A program made the position numbers and the translations under genes. From the NCBI RefSeq assembly GCF_028771845.1, contig NZ_CP118270.1:2604001-2668000 (forward strand): a stretch of DNA of 64,000 nt, read 5' to 3'. This document shows positions 36,022-44,624 of this stretch, piece after piece (positions within the stretch are counted from its first letter, which is position 1; each line of letters starts with the position of its first letter). The notes under the pieces are model-generated. The model was not told the DNA's origin. It saw nothing but the letters and a program-made list of their open reading frames with translations, and did no database searches. The stretch comes from Paenibacillus marchantiae (GTDB lineage: Bacteria > Bacillota > Bacilli > Paenibacillales > Paenibacillaceae).

Positions 36022-37076
36022 TGAAGACCGAAATGGATTTTGAGGATTTGATGGATGAGGCCTATGGCCTGCCTAATGGAACAGCGAAGCTTGGCATGCT
36101 AGAGGAAGCGGCAAGAGTCGCCGATGTGAATGGCATGGAGGAGGAAGCGTACGAAGCGCGTTCAGAGATCGTGGAGACCGCGACATTCTGCGGTTATCCG
36201 ATGAAAGCACTGATTGCTTTTTCCTGGCAGCTGGGCAAGTTTGATCAAGAGCCAGAACGCTATGACGAAGAAACGTTAATGTGGTCGTATAAATGGATTT
36301 TGGGAGAACTATCCAGCTTCCCGGAAGTGTCTCGCGATAAAATGATGGAGCTGCTGGAGGACTTTGGACGTCGCTTCAAATCATTTGGGTACAGTGAACG
36401 TTCGTATTGGTATTATCGATTCCGCATATCCATGGATCTTGGCGATCTGGAGGAGGCGGGTACCAGTTATACGAAGTTCAGAAGTATGGATCGTGACTTT
36501 ATGAGTGATTGTGAAGCCTGTGAGCAGGACGAGATCATGCGCTACTGGTTATTGGCAGGTGATGATGAGAAGGTATTGGAAGCAGCGAAGCCCATTTTGA
36601 AAGGGAGAATGAGTTGTGCCGAAATTCCGCACCTGACCTTATCGGAGATTTTGATGCCACTATACCGACTTGGCAAGATTGATGAAGCTGACAAACATCA
36701 GGCCAAAGGCTATCGCATGATCAAAGGACATAATGATTTTGTGCAGAGCTTTGCTGAGCAGATGGATTATCTTGCACGCACGAACCCGGCGAAGGGCATC
36801 GATGTACTGGAAGAAAGTATAGTGCTCGCGATGGACCATGAAGATCCGTTTGCCAAAATGATGTTCTATGCCAGAGCAGCACAATTGTTGCGCCGCTGGG
36901 CTGATGAATCTCCAGGATACCGATTGCGGCTTCCCGCTTCATTCCCTTATGAAGGAGATTCAGGAGATTTGCGTATACTGGCCGACTATTTTGCGGCATA
37001 TGCCAAAGCGGCCGCAGACAAATATGACCAGCGGAATGGCAATCAACATGTCTCTTCCATGTTAAGCGAGGTATAG
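36021..37076 (+). CDS. Helical-repeat (TPR-like) partner of the Hsp90-like protein
   Basis: A 351-residue soluble, acidic, all-helical protein. Repeating helix pairs of about 34 residues with TPR-like small/aromatic spacing are seen (for example EEAARVADVNGMEEEAYEAR, YYRFRISMDLGDLEEAGTSY and LYRLGKIDEADKHQAKGYRM). Its ATG overlaps the Hsp90-like stop by one base (TGATG), so the two are made together. In eukaryotes TPR proteins are classic Hsp90 partners; a similar role here is an inference, because no MEEVD-type tail exists on the ATPase. No enzyme motif is present. Confidence 0.65.
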   Translation: MKTEMDFEDLMDEAYGLPNGTAKLGMLEEAARVADVNGMEEEAYEARSEIVETATFCGYPMKALIAFSWQLGKFDQEPERYDEETLMWSYKWILGELSSFPEVSRDKMMELLEDFGRRFKSFGYSERSYWYYRFRISMDLGDLEEAGTSYTKFRSMDRDFMSDCEACEQDEIMRYWLLAGDDEKVLEAAKPILKGRMSCAEIPHLTLSEILMPLYRLGKIDEADKHQAKGYRMIKGHNDFVQSFAEQMDYLARTNPAKGIDVLEESIVLAMDHEDPFAKMMFYARAAQLLRRWADESPGYRLRLPASFPYEGDSGDLRILADYFAAYAKAAADKYDQRNGNQHVSSMLSEV

Positions 37077-37129
37077 GAGAAGAGGAAGACAGCAGAGCAT
37101 TCCGGCTACAAATGGTCAGCGTACAAATC

Positions 37130-37184
37130 AAAACAGGCTTGTTCAGAGGGAGGAAGCTCCTCCTTCGAACAAGCCTGTTTAATT
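37130..37184. terminator. Bidirectional terminator after the Hsp90-like operon
   Basis: AAACAGGCTTGTTC and GAACAAGCCTGTTT with an inner GGAG/CTCC stem, followed by AATTTTTT. Confidence 0.93.
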
Positions 37185-37236
37185 TTTTATGTTATGAGTG
37201 CGAGAGTAATACTGTTATTGCAATCTGGTGTTCAGT

Positions 37237-39417
37237 TTATTCAGGATTCACGGTTGCAGGTGCAGCCGAAGCATCTTCAGCAGGTTTTTCGTCTTCAGGG
37301 GAAGCCTCCGCTTTTGACTGTTTTGCCATCAACTCAGCTACGATTTTATCGGTTGGCTGCGTGAACAATTTATACATAATCGCTGCCTCTTCCTGGCGGA
37401 TCAGTGGTTTGCGCGCAAGGAAATCGACTGATCCATCCTCCAGCACCTTCACTTCAGGACCGTGGATGCCTAGCTTAACCATCATCTGGATCGCAGGCAC
37501 AGCCCAGGCATCTGTCTGCCCGGCCAGCTTCACATCCTCGAACAGTTCATTTGGATATTGCAGCTGGAGAGTTCTCCAAATCATCACCATAGCTTCCTGA
37601 CGTGTGATGACCTGATCCGGTTTGAACTGTTTCTCATCCGCACCGGCGATCATGCCGGATTCATAACCTAGCTGAATGTAACCGGCAGCAGGGTGAGTTG
37701 CCCAGTCGGTATCCGCAGGTGGCGTCGTTTTGCTGGCTTTCAGCCCGCTCATTTTAAGGACATCCTCAATGAATTCAGCCCGTGTAACGGCATTTTTGGG
37801 TTGAAAAGCTTCATTTGCATCATTGGTATAGTATCCAAGGGATTGTAATCCATAGATGGCTTCAGCATAAGGACTATTCGCCTGGACATCCCGGAAGCCT
37901 TGGGGTTTCTGTCCTTTTTTCTCATATCCGAACGGGTTGAGATAAGGTTCTTTCATGTAGATGGTTCCATCTGCATTTTCCTTAAACGCCGTGAACTGGT
38001 CTGTTAATTCATCCTTGAAGAGATGATCTTCAACCTGGATCAGATTACGTGGGCCTATGAAAGCATCTGAAATGCTCAATTGTCCGGGTTCTTTCCCGCC
38101 ATCTTTCAGGGAACTGACAATGGTGCTCAGTCGCAGATCCGCGTATAGACCAGCGAAGCGTTGCAGCTCATCCGCTGATTGAGGTGTATATTCCTTGAAT
38201 TTGACGGGCTCCGCATATTGCGGGAAGAACGTCTGGATAAAGGCCGGGTAGAAGAAATTACGAAGTGCTCCCGTCTGGTTGTAAGTAAGGAAAACGCCGG
38301 TGTTTTGCTCAGGAATAAGGAAGAGATAAGAGCTGAATCCGATCAGGTCGCCAGCTTTGGTAATAATTTTGGAACTGCTGCCTGCACCCGGAAGCTGAAA
38401 AGCGGCTTCAAATCCATAAGTGGTATTGGGTAGCAGCGGATGAATGGAAGAACGGTATTGTTCCATGCTTTTTACCGTAGATTCTTTCCAAATACGTTCG
38501 TTATCCTTCACACCATCATTCAGGAAAGCGATCATGAAATTCCCGATATCCTCTGCCGTTGAGAGCATGCCGCCTTGAGGCATAGGTGTTGGGGAAAGGG
38601 TGTACAGGTCGAGTGGATTATGGCCCGCATCATAGGCTGTTGCAAGTTGGTTTTTGAACTTGCCGTTCAGCAAGAAACTGCTGTTATCCATACCCAGAGG
38701 TTTGAAGATATGCTGCTGCATATACGATTCAAAAGGCTCGCCGCTCACATTCTCCACAATCATGCCAAGCAGCAGGAAGGAGAAGTTGTCGTACATGTAG
38801 GCGCTACCAGGTTCTCGAACGACAGGTGGCATATGTAACTTGGCATATTCCTCCATCGATACACTTTTGTCAAAGTCATCATGGATGTCTTCCTGCTGCG
38901 GGTCGCGAATCTCGAATCCGGTGGTGTGTGTGAGCAGATTCTCTACCGTTACAGGTTTGTCAAAAGGATTATCGAAATCCAGTCCTTTCACATAGGTCTG
39001 GAAATCAGCCTTCAAATCCACCTTGCCTTGCTCTACGAGCTGCATGACAGCGGCTGATGTGAATGTTTTGGAGACCGAGGCGATACGAAAGGTGGTATTT
39101 TTCGGATCAACGGGCGTTTTACTCTCCAAATCGGAATATCCATACCCTTTCTCTGCCACGACTTTTCCATCTTTGACAACGACTACGGAAGCACCAACAT
39201 ATTGGGCCTTCGCTTCGGCGGAATCAAAAAATGTATCCAGAAAGGCTGTCGCGGACTCCGTTGTCAGCGCTGTCACTTTCCCTTTTTCATTGACCGCAGC
39301 AGGTGCGGTCTCCGCTTGCACGGCGGGTGCCCATAGACTGAGCGACAGGACCAACGCCATGAACGCCCCCGTTATGGAGGTGAGTCTGAAGCGGGTGCTT
39401 CGATTGGATAAATGCAT
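37237..39417 (-). CDS. SLH-anchored serine hydrolase of the beta-lactamase/penicillin-binding fold
   Basis: A secreted 726-residue enzyme. The signal peptide (cleavage near residue 35, VQA-ET) is followed by a class C beta-lactamase-like domain (about 50-400) with the nucleophile motif SVSK, the tyrosine motif YDN and HTTG. Then comes an intermediate region and three C-terminal SLH repeats (VTRAEFIEDVLKM, ITRQEAMVMIWR, IRQEEAAIMYKL; about 525-700) that bind the wall polymer. Relatives are D-Ala-D-Ala carboxypeptidases, esterases or D-aminopeptidases. GAAGGAG is 7 bases before the ATG. Monocistronic. Confidence 0.9.
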   Translation of the reverse strand: MHLSNRSTRFRLTSITGAFMALVLSLSLWAPAVQAETAPAAVNEKGKVTALTTESATAFLDTFFDSAEAKAQYVGASVVVVKDGKVVAEKGYGYSDLESKTPVDPKNTTFRIASVSKTFTSAAVMQLVEQGKVDLKADFQTYVKGLDFDNPFDKPVTVENLLTHTTGFEIRDPQQEDIHDDFDKSVSMEEYAKLHMPPVVREPGSAYMYDNFSFLLLGMIVENVSGEPFESYMQQHIFKPLGMDNSSFLLNGKFKNQLATAYDAGHNPLDLYTLSPTPMPQGGMLSTAEDIGNFMIAFLNDGVKDNERIWKESTVKSMEQYRSSIHPLLPNTTYGFEAAFQLPGAGSSSKIITKAGDLIGFSSYLFLIPEQNTGVFLTYNQTGALRNFFYPAFIQTFFPQYAEPVKFKEYTPQSADELQRFAGLYADLRLSTIVSSLKDGGKEPGQLSISDAFIGPRNLIQVEDHLFKDELTDQFTAFKENADGTIYMKEPYLNPFGYEKKGQKPQGFRDVQANSPYAEAIYGLQSLGYYTNDANEAFQPKNAVTRAEFIEDVLKMSGLKASKTTPPADTDWATHPAAGYIQLGYESGMIAGADEKQFKPDQVITRQEAMVMIWRTLQLQYPNELFEDVKLAGQTDAWAVPAIQMMVKLGIHGPEVKVLEDGSVDFLARKPLIRQEEAAIMYKLFTQPTDKIVAELMAKQSKAEASPEDEKPAEDASAAPATVNPE

Positions 39418-39571
39418 GTAAACACTCCTTCAAAAGAAAATTTTGTAAATAGGACTCTCCTGTTATTACTGATTACTGGCCCGATAAGTTTCAAGATAGT
39501 AGATTGTGATATACATTTCCAATAGAACTCAAAACTACCAGGAGAAAGTCCAGCATAGAGGAGCTTGGAAT

Positions 39572-40822
39572 TTATGAGGCATCTGCACAGGGTCGTGGTT
39601 CACTTTGAACCGTTGACGGCCGGAGCGACTGACGGAAAAATACGAGAGCACCGATCCCCATCAATACATACAGGCCAGCCATTGCATAGGAAGGCAGAAA
39701 GGCCCCCATCGTTAGGCCAAGACTACCCAGGAGAGCGGCCGCGTTATAACTCATGCCGTCTGCAGCCATATAGGCAGCACGGTCGGATTCAGGAATCATG
39801 CCAGCAAGCATGACCTGACGGACGGGCGCATACATGAGCTCACCGATGGTTAGCAGTACAGCGGATGTAATAAGCAGCCAGGCCCAATTGCTGAAAGCGA
39901 GCACGGCAAAACCCGTAGTGTACAGACACATGCCGACAGTCATAATAAATCTGGACTGGAAACGCCCCAGCCATTTGGAGAAAGGAATGGCCATGATTAC
40001 GACGAGCACAGTGTTAATCGCCATGATCAGACTGAACATCTGCAGACCTGAGATGTCCCAACGGAACAGTTGGGCGTTGAATTCACTTTTCAGACGAACG
40101 GCGATGTATTTATCCATTTGGAATTCCAGAGAGACAGCCAGCACTGTTGCGGTGAAAAACACCATAAAACGTTTGTCCCTAAATACACCGCCATACGTTT
40201 TCAGTATGTTCCTATTAATCGGGGCATCAAGCTGATTCGAGTGTTTAATATCCATTGTTTCGTGAATATATAACAAGAGAATAAATAGTGTAACCAAGCT
40301 CTCCATGCATACCAGACTGAACAAAATGAAGCGGAAGGACTCGAATAATAACCCGCCCATCAGCGCACCAATCGTAACGGCAACGTTGGTGGTCCAATAT
40401 TGCAGCCCATAGACATACTGACGTTCATGTTCACTGCTCACGTCTACAATCATGGCATTGGCAATGGGTCCGGTGATACCCGAACTGATGCTACTAAGCA
40501 GAAACATGACACAAGTTAAAGGAACGGAGTCCATCCATGGGGAGTTGGCGGCAGCCAGCAAGAACAGGGCGAATACCTGCAACATTTGGGCGATGACCAT
40601 CAGTTTCTTGCGCCCGACTCGGTCAGACCAGTATCCTGCGCCCAAGCCAACGATCATGGAGGCCACAATATTAACGGTTAACAGTATACCTGCCCAGCCT
40701 GCACCAATCTGGACACTCAGATAAATCGCCATAAAAGGAATAATGGATTTCTGAGTTAGATCCGTAAAAAAATCAGTAATGATACGAATCTTGATGTTGG
40801 GATGCAAATCAGTATATTTCAT
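39572..40822 (-). CDS. Major facilitator superfamily transporter
   Basis: A 416-residue protein with twelve hydrophobic segments. The MFS signature loop between helices 2 and 3 is GYWSDRVGRKKLM (about residues 63-75). It resembles multidrug/sugar efflux transporters of the SetA/MdtH type. It starts at ATG 40822 downstream of GGAAGGAAG and is divergent from the SgrR-like regulator, an arrangement like E. coli sgrR-setA, so sugar efflux under its control is plausible. The substrate is unproven. Confidence 0.88.
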   Translation of the reverse strand: MKYTDLHPNIKIRIITDFFTDLTQKSIIPFMAIYLSVQIGAGWAGILLTVNIVASMIVGLGAGYWSDRVGRKKLMVIAQMLQVFALFLLAAANSPWMDSVPLTCVMFLLSSISSGITGPIANAMIVDVSSEHERQYVYGLQYWTTNVAVTIGALMGGLLFESFRFILFSLVCMESLVTLFILLLYIHETMDIKHSNQLDAPINRNILKTYGGVFRDKRFMVFFTATVLAVSLEFQMDKYIAVRLKSEFNAQLFRWDISGLQMFSLIMAINTVLVVIMAIPFSKWLGRFQSRFIMTVGMCLYTTGFAVLAFSNWAWLLITSAVLLTIGELMYAPVRQVMLAGMIPESDRAAYMAADGMSYNAAALLGSLGLTMGAFLPSYAMAGLYVLMGIGALVFFRQSLRPSTVQSEPRPCADAS

Positions 40823-40953
40823 GTGCAGTTCTCTTCCTTCCCGCTGGTGTTGTCGATGTACCTGAGTATAATGGAGGAAAACCTGAAGAAAAACTGTAGA
40901 AGCGTACGAGTCAATTTCGTATTTTACTCAGGGAAGGAAAGGCAGGGATAGTT

Positions 40954-42792
40954 GTGGAGGTCATGGATCATTATATTCAGCTTCGCGTGGCCTTTTCGAA
41001 CGTGGACGAAGAGGAAGAAATACACACAACGATTGGTGAGCTGGCGAATCATTTATGTTGTACGATGCGCAATATGAATCTGATTATGAACAAATTTATG
41101 GATCATGGCTGGATCAGATGGAGCCCGCAACGCGGCAGAGGGAAGACATCGGTGCTCGTTTTTTGCCATCCTCTGTTACAGGCTGTTCAGGAACGATTTG
41201 ATCGACTGTTGCAGGGAAACAAGTTGGAGGAGGCCTATATGCTGGCTTCAACAATGCCGTTTTCGATGCGAGAAATATTGATGCAAGGATTACAAGGCCA
41301 GTTCGGTCTGCGTTCCGATCACGGCGCTCGGGGAAGAGTTGATACACTGCGAATTCCACAGGAGACTGCTTTTGAGACATTGGACCCTACCCGGGCTTAC
41401 ATGTGGGGAGAAGTTGGAATTGTTGCGGAGGTATTTGATCGCTTGGTGCAGTACAACGCTGAACGCCAAGTCTGTGAACCGAGTCTTGCCGTTGCATGGG
41501 AGAGCAACCCTGAGGGAACAGAGTGGATCTTTTATTTGCACAAAGGCATAGTCTTTCACCATGGCAGGATGCTTAATGCAGAGGACGTAAGATATACGTT
41601 TGAACGGATTCTTTCCGATCAGGAGAACCCTTGCAAGTCACTGTTTGGCTCCATTCATCACATAGAAACGTTCGACGAGCTAACGGTGCGCTTTGTGTTG
41701 CGGTTTCCCAACTTTATGTTCCCGGATCTGATGAGCAGCATGAATGCATCCATCTTACCCCGTGATGTGGAGCTTGACCCGATGCATCCGATTGGTACGG
41801 GGCCTTACCGATTGACACGCAATCATCCCAAGCTGCTTGTGCTGGAGGTGTTCCCTTCGTATTTCAGGGGGCGGGCGTTTATTGATCGGGTTGAAATATG
41901 GCAGCTTCCTCAGACGGGTCTAGTGGAGTCAGTGATCAAACAGGACTTGTTTCCAGACGGACTGGCTCGCTTGATTCAACATGAGGTTCAGGGCGGTGTG
42001 TTTATGACTTTTAATATGCGAAAAGAAGGCCCACAGCAGGATTTATACTTTCGTCAGGCTGTTCAGCAACTGATGGATCCACAAGAGATGATGGTGGCGT
42101 TGGCACACACAGGTGTACATGCTGCATATAGCCTGATTCGGGACAAGTCCAAGGAAAAGCAGATACTTGAACGAATAGAATCGAAGCCAACAGCCCTTTC
42201 TGCTGACTTATCTCTCGTAAGAGCTTCAGAGCTGTTACAACGCAGCTGCTACGCAGGCCAGATTATGAATGTGTGGGTAGAGGAAGGCGAGAAAATGGAG
42301 ACAGACATGGCCTGGTTCGCACAGCGTTGTGCACTTATTGGACTGAAAGTGAGTGTTACGCCAGGTAATCCGGTAGATGCCGTATACCATGATGAATTCG
42401 CCTCTTATGATTTGATTTACACGGGTGAAGTGTTCGATGAGCATGTGACGCTGAGTCTATTAACGATGTATACTTTCCAAAATACGCTGTTCCTTATGGC
42501 ATTGGATGACGAGCGAAAAAGCGAGCTAGAACGTGAATGCAGACACGTCGTTATGATTCAGGATAGTGCTGAGCGGTTGCGTACGCTAATGACGTTGGAG
42601 GGGCGACTCATTCAAGAGGCCTTACTCTTGCCTACATACAGCTTCAGGGAAGAACATGCACACCACGTTTCGCTTCAGGATTACCGTGTCGTAGCATACG
42701 GTATGCCTGATCTGCGTCGATTGTGGGTGAAGAGAAGTCCAAATACAGAAGAAGATACTGCGAGTTATCCGGCGTATATCCCATTGTGGTAA
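40954..42792 (+). CDS. SgrR-like regulator: winged helix fused to a solute-binding domain
   Basis: A 612-residue cytosolic regulator with no signal peptide. The N-terminal ~115 residues form a winged helix (TIGELANHLCCTMRNMNLIMN, then WIRWSPQRGRGKTSVLVF). Residues 150-600 are an SBP_bac_5 oligopeptide/nickel-binding-protein fold (DPTRAYMWGEVGIVAEVFDRL, LHKGIVFHHGRMLNAEDVRYT). This is the layout of E. coli SgrR, which senses sugar-phosphate stress. GTG 40954 is used; ATG 40963 is an alternative. It is divergent from an MFS gene, the likely target. Confidence 0.88.
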   Translation: MEVMDHYIQLRVAFSNVDEEEEIHTTIGELANHLCCTMRNMNLIMNKFMDHGWIRWSPQRGRGKTSVLVFCHPLLQAVQERFDRLLQGNKLEEAYMLASTMPFSMREILMQGLQGQFGLRSDHGARGRVDTLRIPQETAFETLDPTRAYMWGEVGIVAEVFDRLVQYNAERQVCEPSLAVAWESNPEGTEWIFYLHKGIVFHHGRMLNAEDVRYTFERILSDQENPCKSLFGSIHHIETFDELTVRFVLRFPNFMFPDLMSSMNASILPRDVELDPMHPIGTGPYRLTRNHPKLLVLEVFPSYFRGRAFIDRVEIWQLPQTGLVESVIKQDLFPDGLARLIQHEVQGGVFMTFNMRKEGPQQDLYFRQAVQQLMDPQEMMVALAHTGVHAAYSLIRDKSKEKQILERIESKPTALSADLSLVRASELLQRSCYAGQIMNVWVEEGEKMETDMAWFAQRCALIGLKVSVTPGNPVDAVYHDEFASYDLIYTGEVFDEHVTLSLLTMYTFQNTLFLMALDDERKSELERECRHVVMIQDSAERLRTLMTLEGRLIQEALLLPTYSFREEHAHHVSLQDYRVVAYGMPDLRRLWVKRSPNTEEDTASYPAYIPLW

Positions 42793-42817
42793 AGAGTGTA
42801 ATTACTACAATGGGATA
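42777..42817. other. Inverted repeat overlapping the sgrR-like stop codon
   Basis: TATCCCATTGT (42777-42787) and ACAATGGGATA (42807-42817) form an 11-bp stem around the stop codon of the regulator, flanked by CCGG on both sides. No T run follows. It may be an atypical terminator shared with the convergent gene or an mRNA-stabilising stem. Confidence 0.55.
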
Positions 42818-42835
42818 GGCCGGTGGGGGATACTT

Positions 42836-44329
42836 TTATACTGAAGGTGTCTTTATAAATTCAATTGGATTCGTACTTGGTTCCAGCAGTAGCGGAATGG
42901 AGAGAGAGCTTATGGTGTCCTCTTCATCCGTCTTAAACGTAAAAGTGATTTTCAAGCCAAACAGGACAAGCTCTACGGAAAACGTATCTTTTCCAGTGTA
43001 TTCCATAGGCATTTCAATGGCATTCAATGTGGCCTGTAACCCATCGTTCGTCTGTTGAATAACGATCTCGCCGTAACCCGGATGATTATAACTTCCCGCA
43101 TACGCATGGATAGGACGATCATGGGGATGAACCTGAGCTTCCACTGGTTTTTCCTCAACCGAGGTTTCTGGCGTAGTTGGTGTTTCTATGGTGTCTGTTG
43201 CTGCTTCGGAATCAGTTGAATCTCCAGTCATTAATTTGGCTAATCTCCCACTCCAATCTACAGGTTTCAATTCAAGCAAACGATCAATAACGTTAAAAGA
43301 AATCGTGTAGGGAAGAATGCTTCCATTGGTATTGCAAAGGACTACAACACCGATCTGTTCCTCTGGTAAAAAGGCGACCTGTGAAGCGAATCCATCGATT
43401 GCCCCGCCGTGATGAATCATGGCGTTCCCGCGATAAGAATCGATCATCCAGCCCAGACCGTACGTGCTAACAGGCAGCTCTTTGCTGTGGAATGGTGAAT
43501 CACAAGCCATTTGCGGGCTGTGTGTAACAGCCAACTGTTCTTTGGAAATCAGTTGATTCCCACCCTGTTGCCCTTGATTCAACTGAAATTGCACCCAGGC
43601 GATCATATCGACCAGATTGCTGTTAATGGAGCCAGCAGGGCCTACGGCATCAATTTTCCGAAAAGGTATCCGCGTATTCTCACCATTTTGATCCATATAA
43701 GGGAAGGCGAAGTCAGGTTGATTCTGCATCTCATCGACAGAGAAGACACTTGAATTCATACCAAGTGGGTTAAACAGGGACTCCTGGACAACATTCTCCC
43801 ATGAAGTTCCTTTGAGTTGACCCACCAGATAACCAGCGGCCATATACATCAGGTTCTGGTATTGCCATTTGTTCCGAAAGTCCTCATTAGGCTCCAGATA
43901 CTGAAGCGCGTTTACGAGTTCTTCTCTGCTCCGTGATGAGTTATACCATGCCATATCGTGCCTTGGAAGTCCGGAGCGATGACAGAGCATATCGCGGATG
44001 GTCAGGCGTTCTGTAGCTACCGGATCGAACATTTTGAAGTCTTTCAAATAAGTTCTAACAGGTGTGTCCCACTTCAGAATGTCCTGATCGACGAGCAGGG
44101 CAGCGGTTGATGCTGTGAAGGCTTTGGTACTTGAACCGATCGCGAATAGGGTATGGGGTGTAACTTCAAGCTGGGACTCCAGATCGCGATAACCGTATCC
44201 TTTTTGCAAAATGACTTCATCCTTGTGAATAACCGCTACCGCCACACCTACTCCTTTCCAACGTTGAAGCTGCTCTTCCACAAAATCATCCAATCCATTC
44301 AGCAATGAGTGAAGATAGGTTGTGTTCAT
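42836..44329 (-). CDS. Serine hydrolase of the class C beta-lactamase family with DUF3471-like tail
   Basis: A 497-residue cytosolic (no signal peptide) enzyme. GYGYRDLES, the nucleophile motif SSTK (about residue 67), the tyrosine motif YQN (about 163) and the final HHGGAIDG are present. A Thr/Glu-rich linker separates the catalytic domain from a C-terminal ~95-residue DUF3471-type beta domain (PIHAYAGSYNHPGYGEI). Members hydrolyse esters, amides or D-amino-acid peptides. ATG 44329 follows GGAGG closely; the upstream in-frame ATG at 44365 has no site. Confidence 0.9.
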   Translation of the reverse strand: MNTTYLHSLLNGLDDFVEEQLQRWKGVGVAVAVIHKDEVILQKGYGYRDLESQLEVTPHTLFAIGSSTKAFTASTAALLVDQDILKWDTPVRTYLKDFKMFDPVATERLTIRDMLCHRSGLPRHDMAWYNSSRSREELVNALQYLEPNEDFRNKWQYQNLMYMAAGYLVGQLKGTSWENVVQESLFNPLGMNSSVFSVDEMQNQPDFAFPYMDQNGENTRIPFRKIDAVGPAGSINSNLVDMIAWVQFQLNQGQQGGNQLISKEQLAVTHSPQMACDSPFHSKELPVSTYGLGWMIDSYRGNAMIHHGGAIDGFASQVAFLPEEQIGVVVLCNTNGSILPYTISFNVIDRLLELKPVDWSGRLAKLMTGDSTDSEAATDTIETPTTPETSVEEKPVEAQVHPHDRPIHAYAGSYNHPGYGEIVIQQTNDGLQATLNAIEMPMEYTGKDTFSVELVLFGLKITFTFKTDEEDTISSLSIPLLLEPSTNPIEFIKTPSV

Positions 44330-44624
44330 TATTTTCCTCCAATTTAAAATAGAGTTGTACATCAATTAAGCTACATAATCGTGGTATGTAATTACATGGG
44401 TTGGGTTGTTATCTGTATTTACTATGAAGAATCTGGTTGGATTTTACATCCTACCCGAGACTGATTTTGTTACCAGATAGGGTATTGCGGCACTGATTGA
44501 TGGAATGCTTGTCAAACTAGTCCGCATATATCGAACAAGTCCCTCATAACATGTACTAATCAAGTAGGGGTTCTGCTGTACGCACAATCCTGAAGTGAAA
44601 ACATGTGCTAAAGGGGATGATGTC

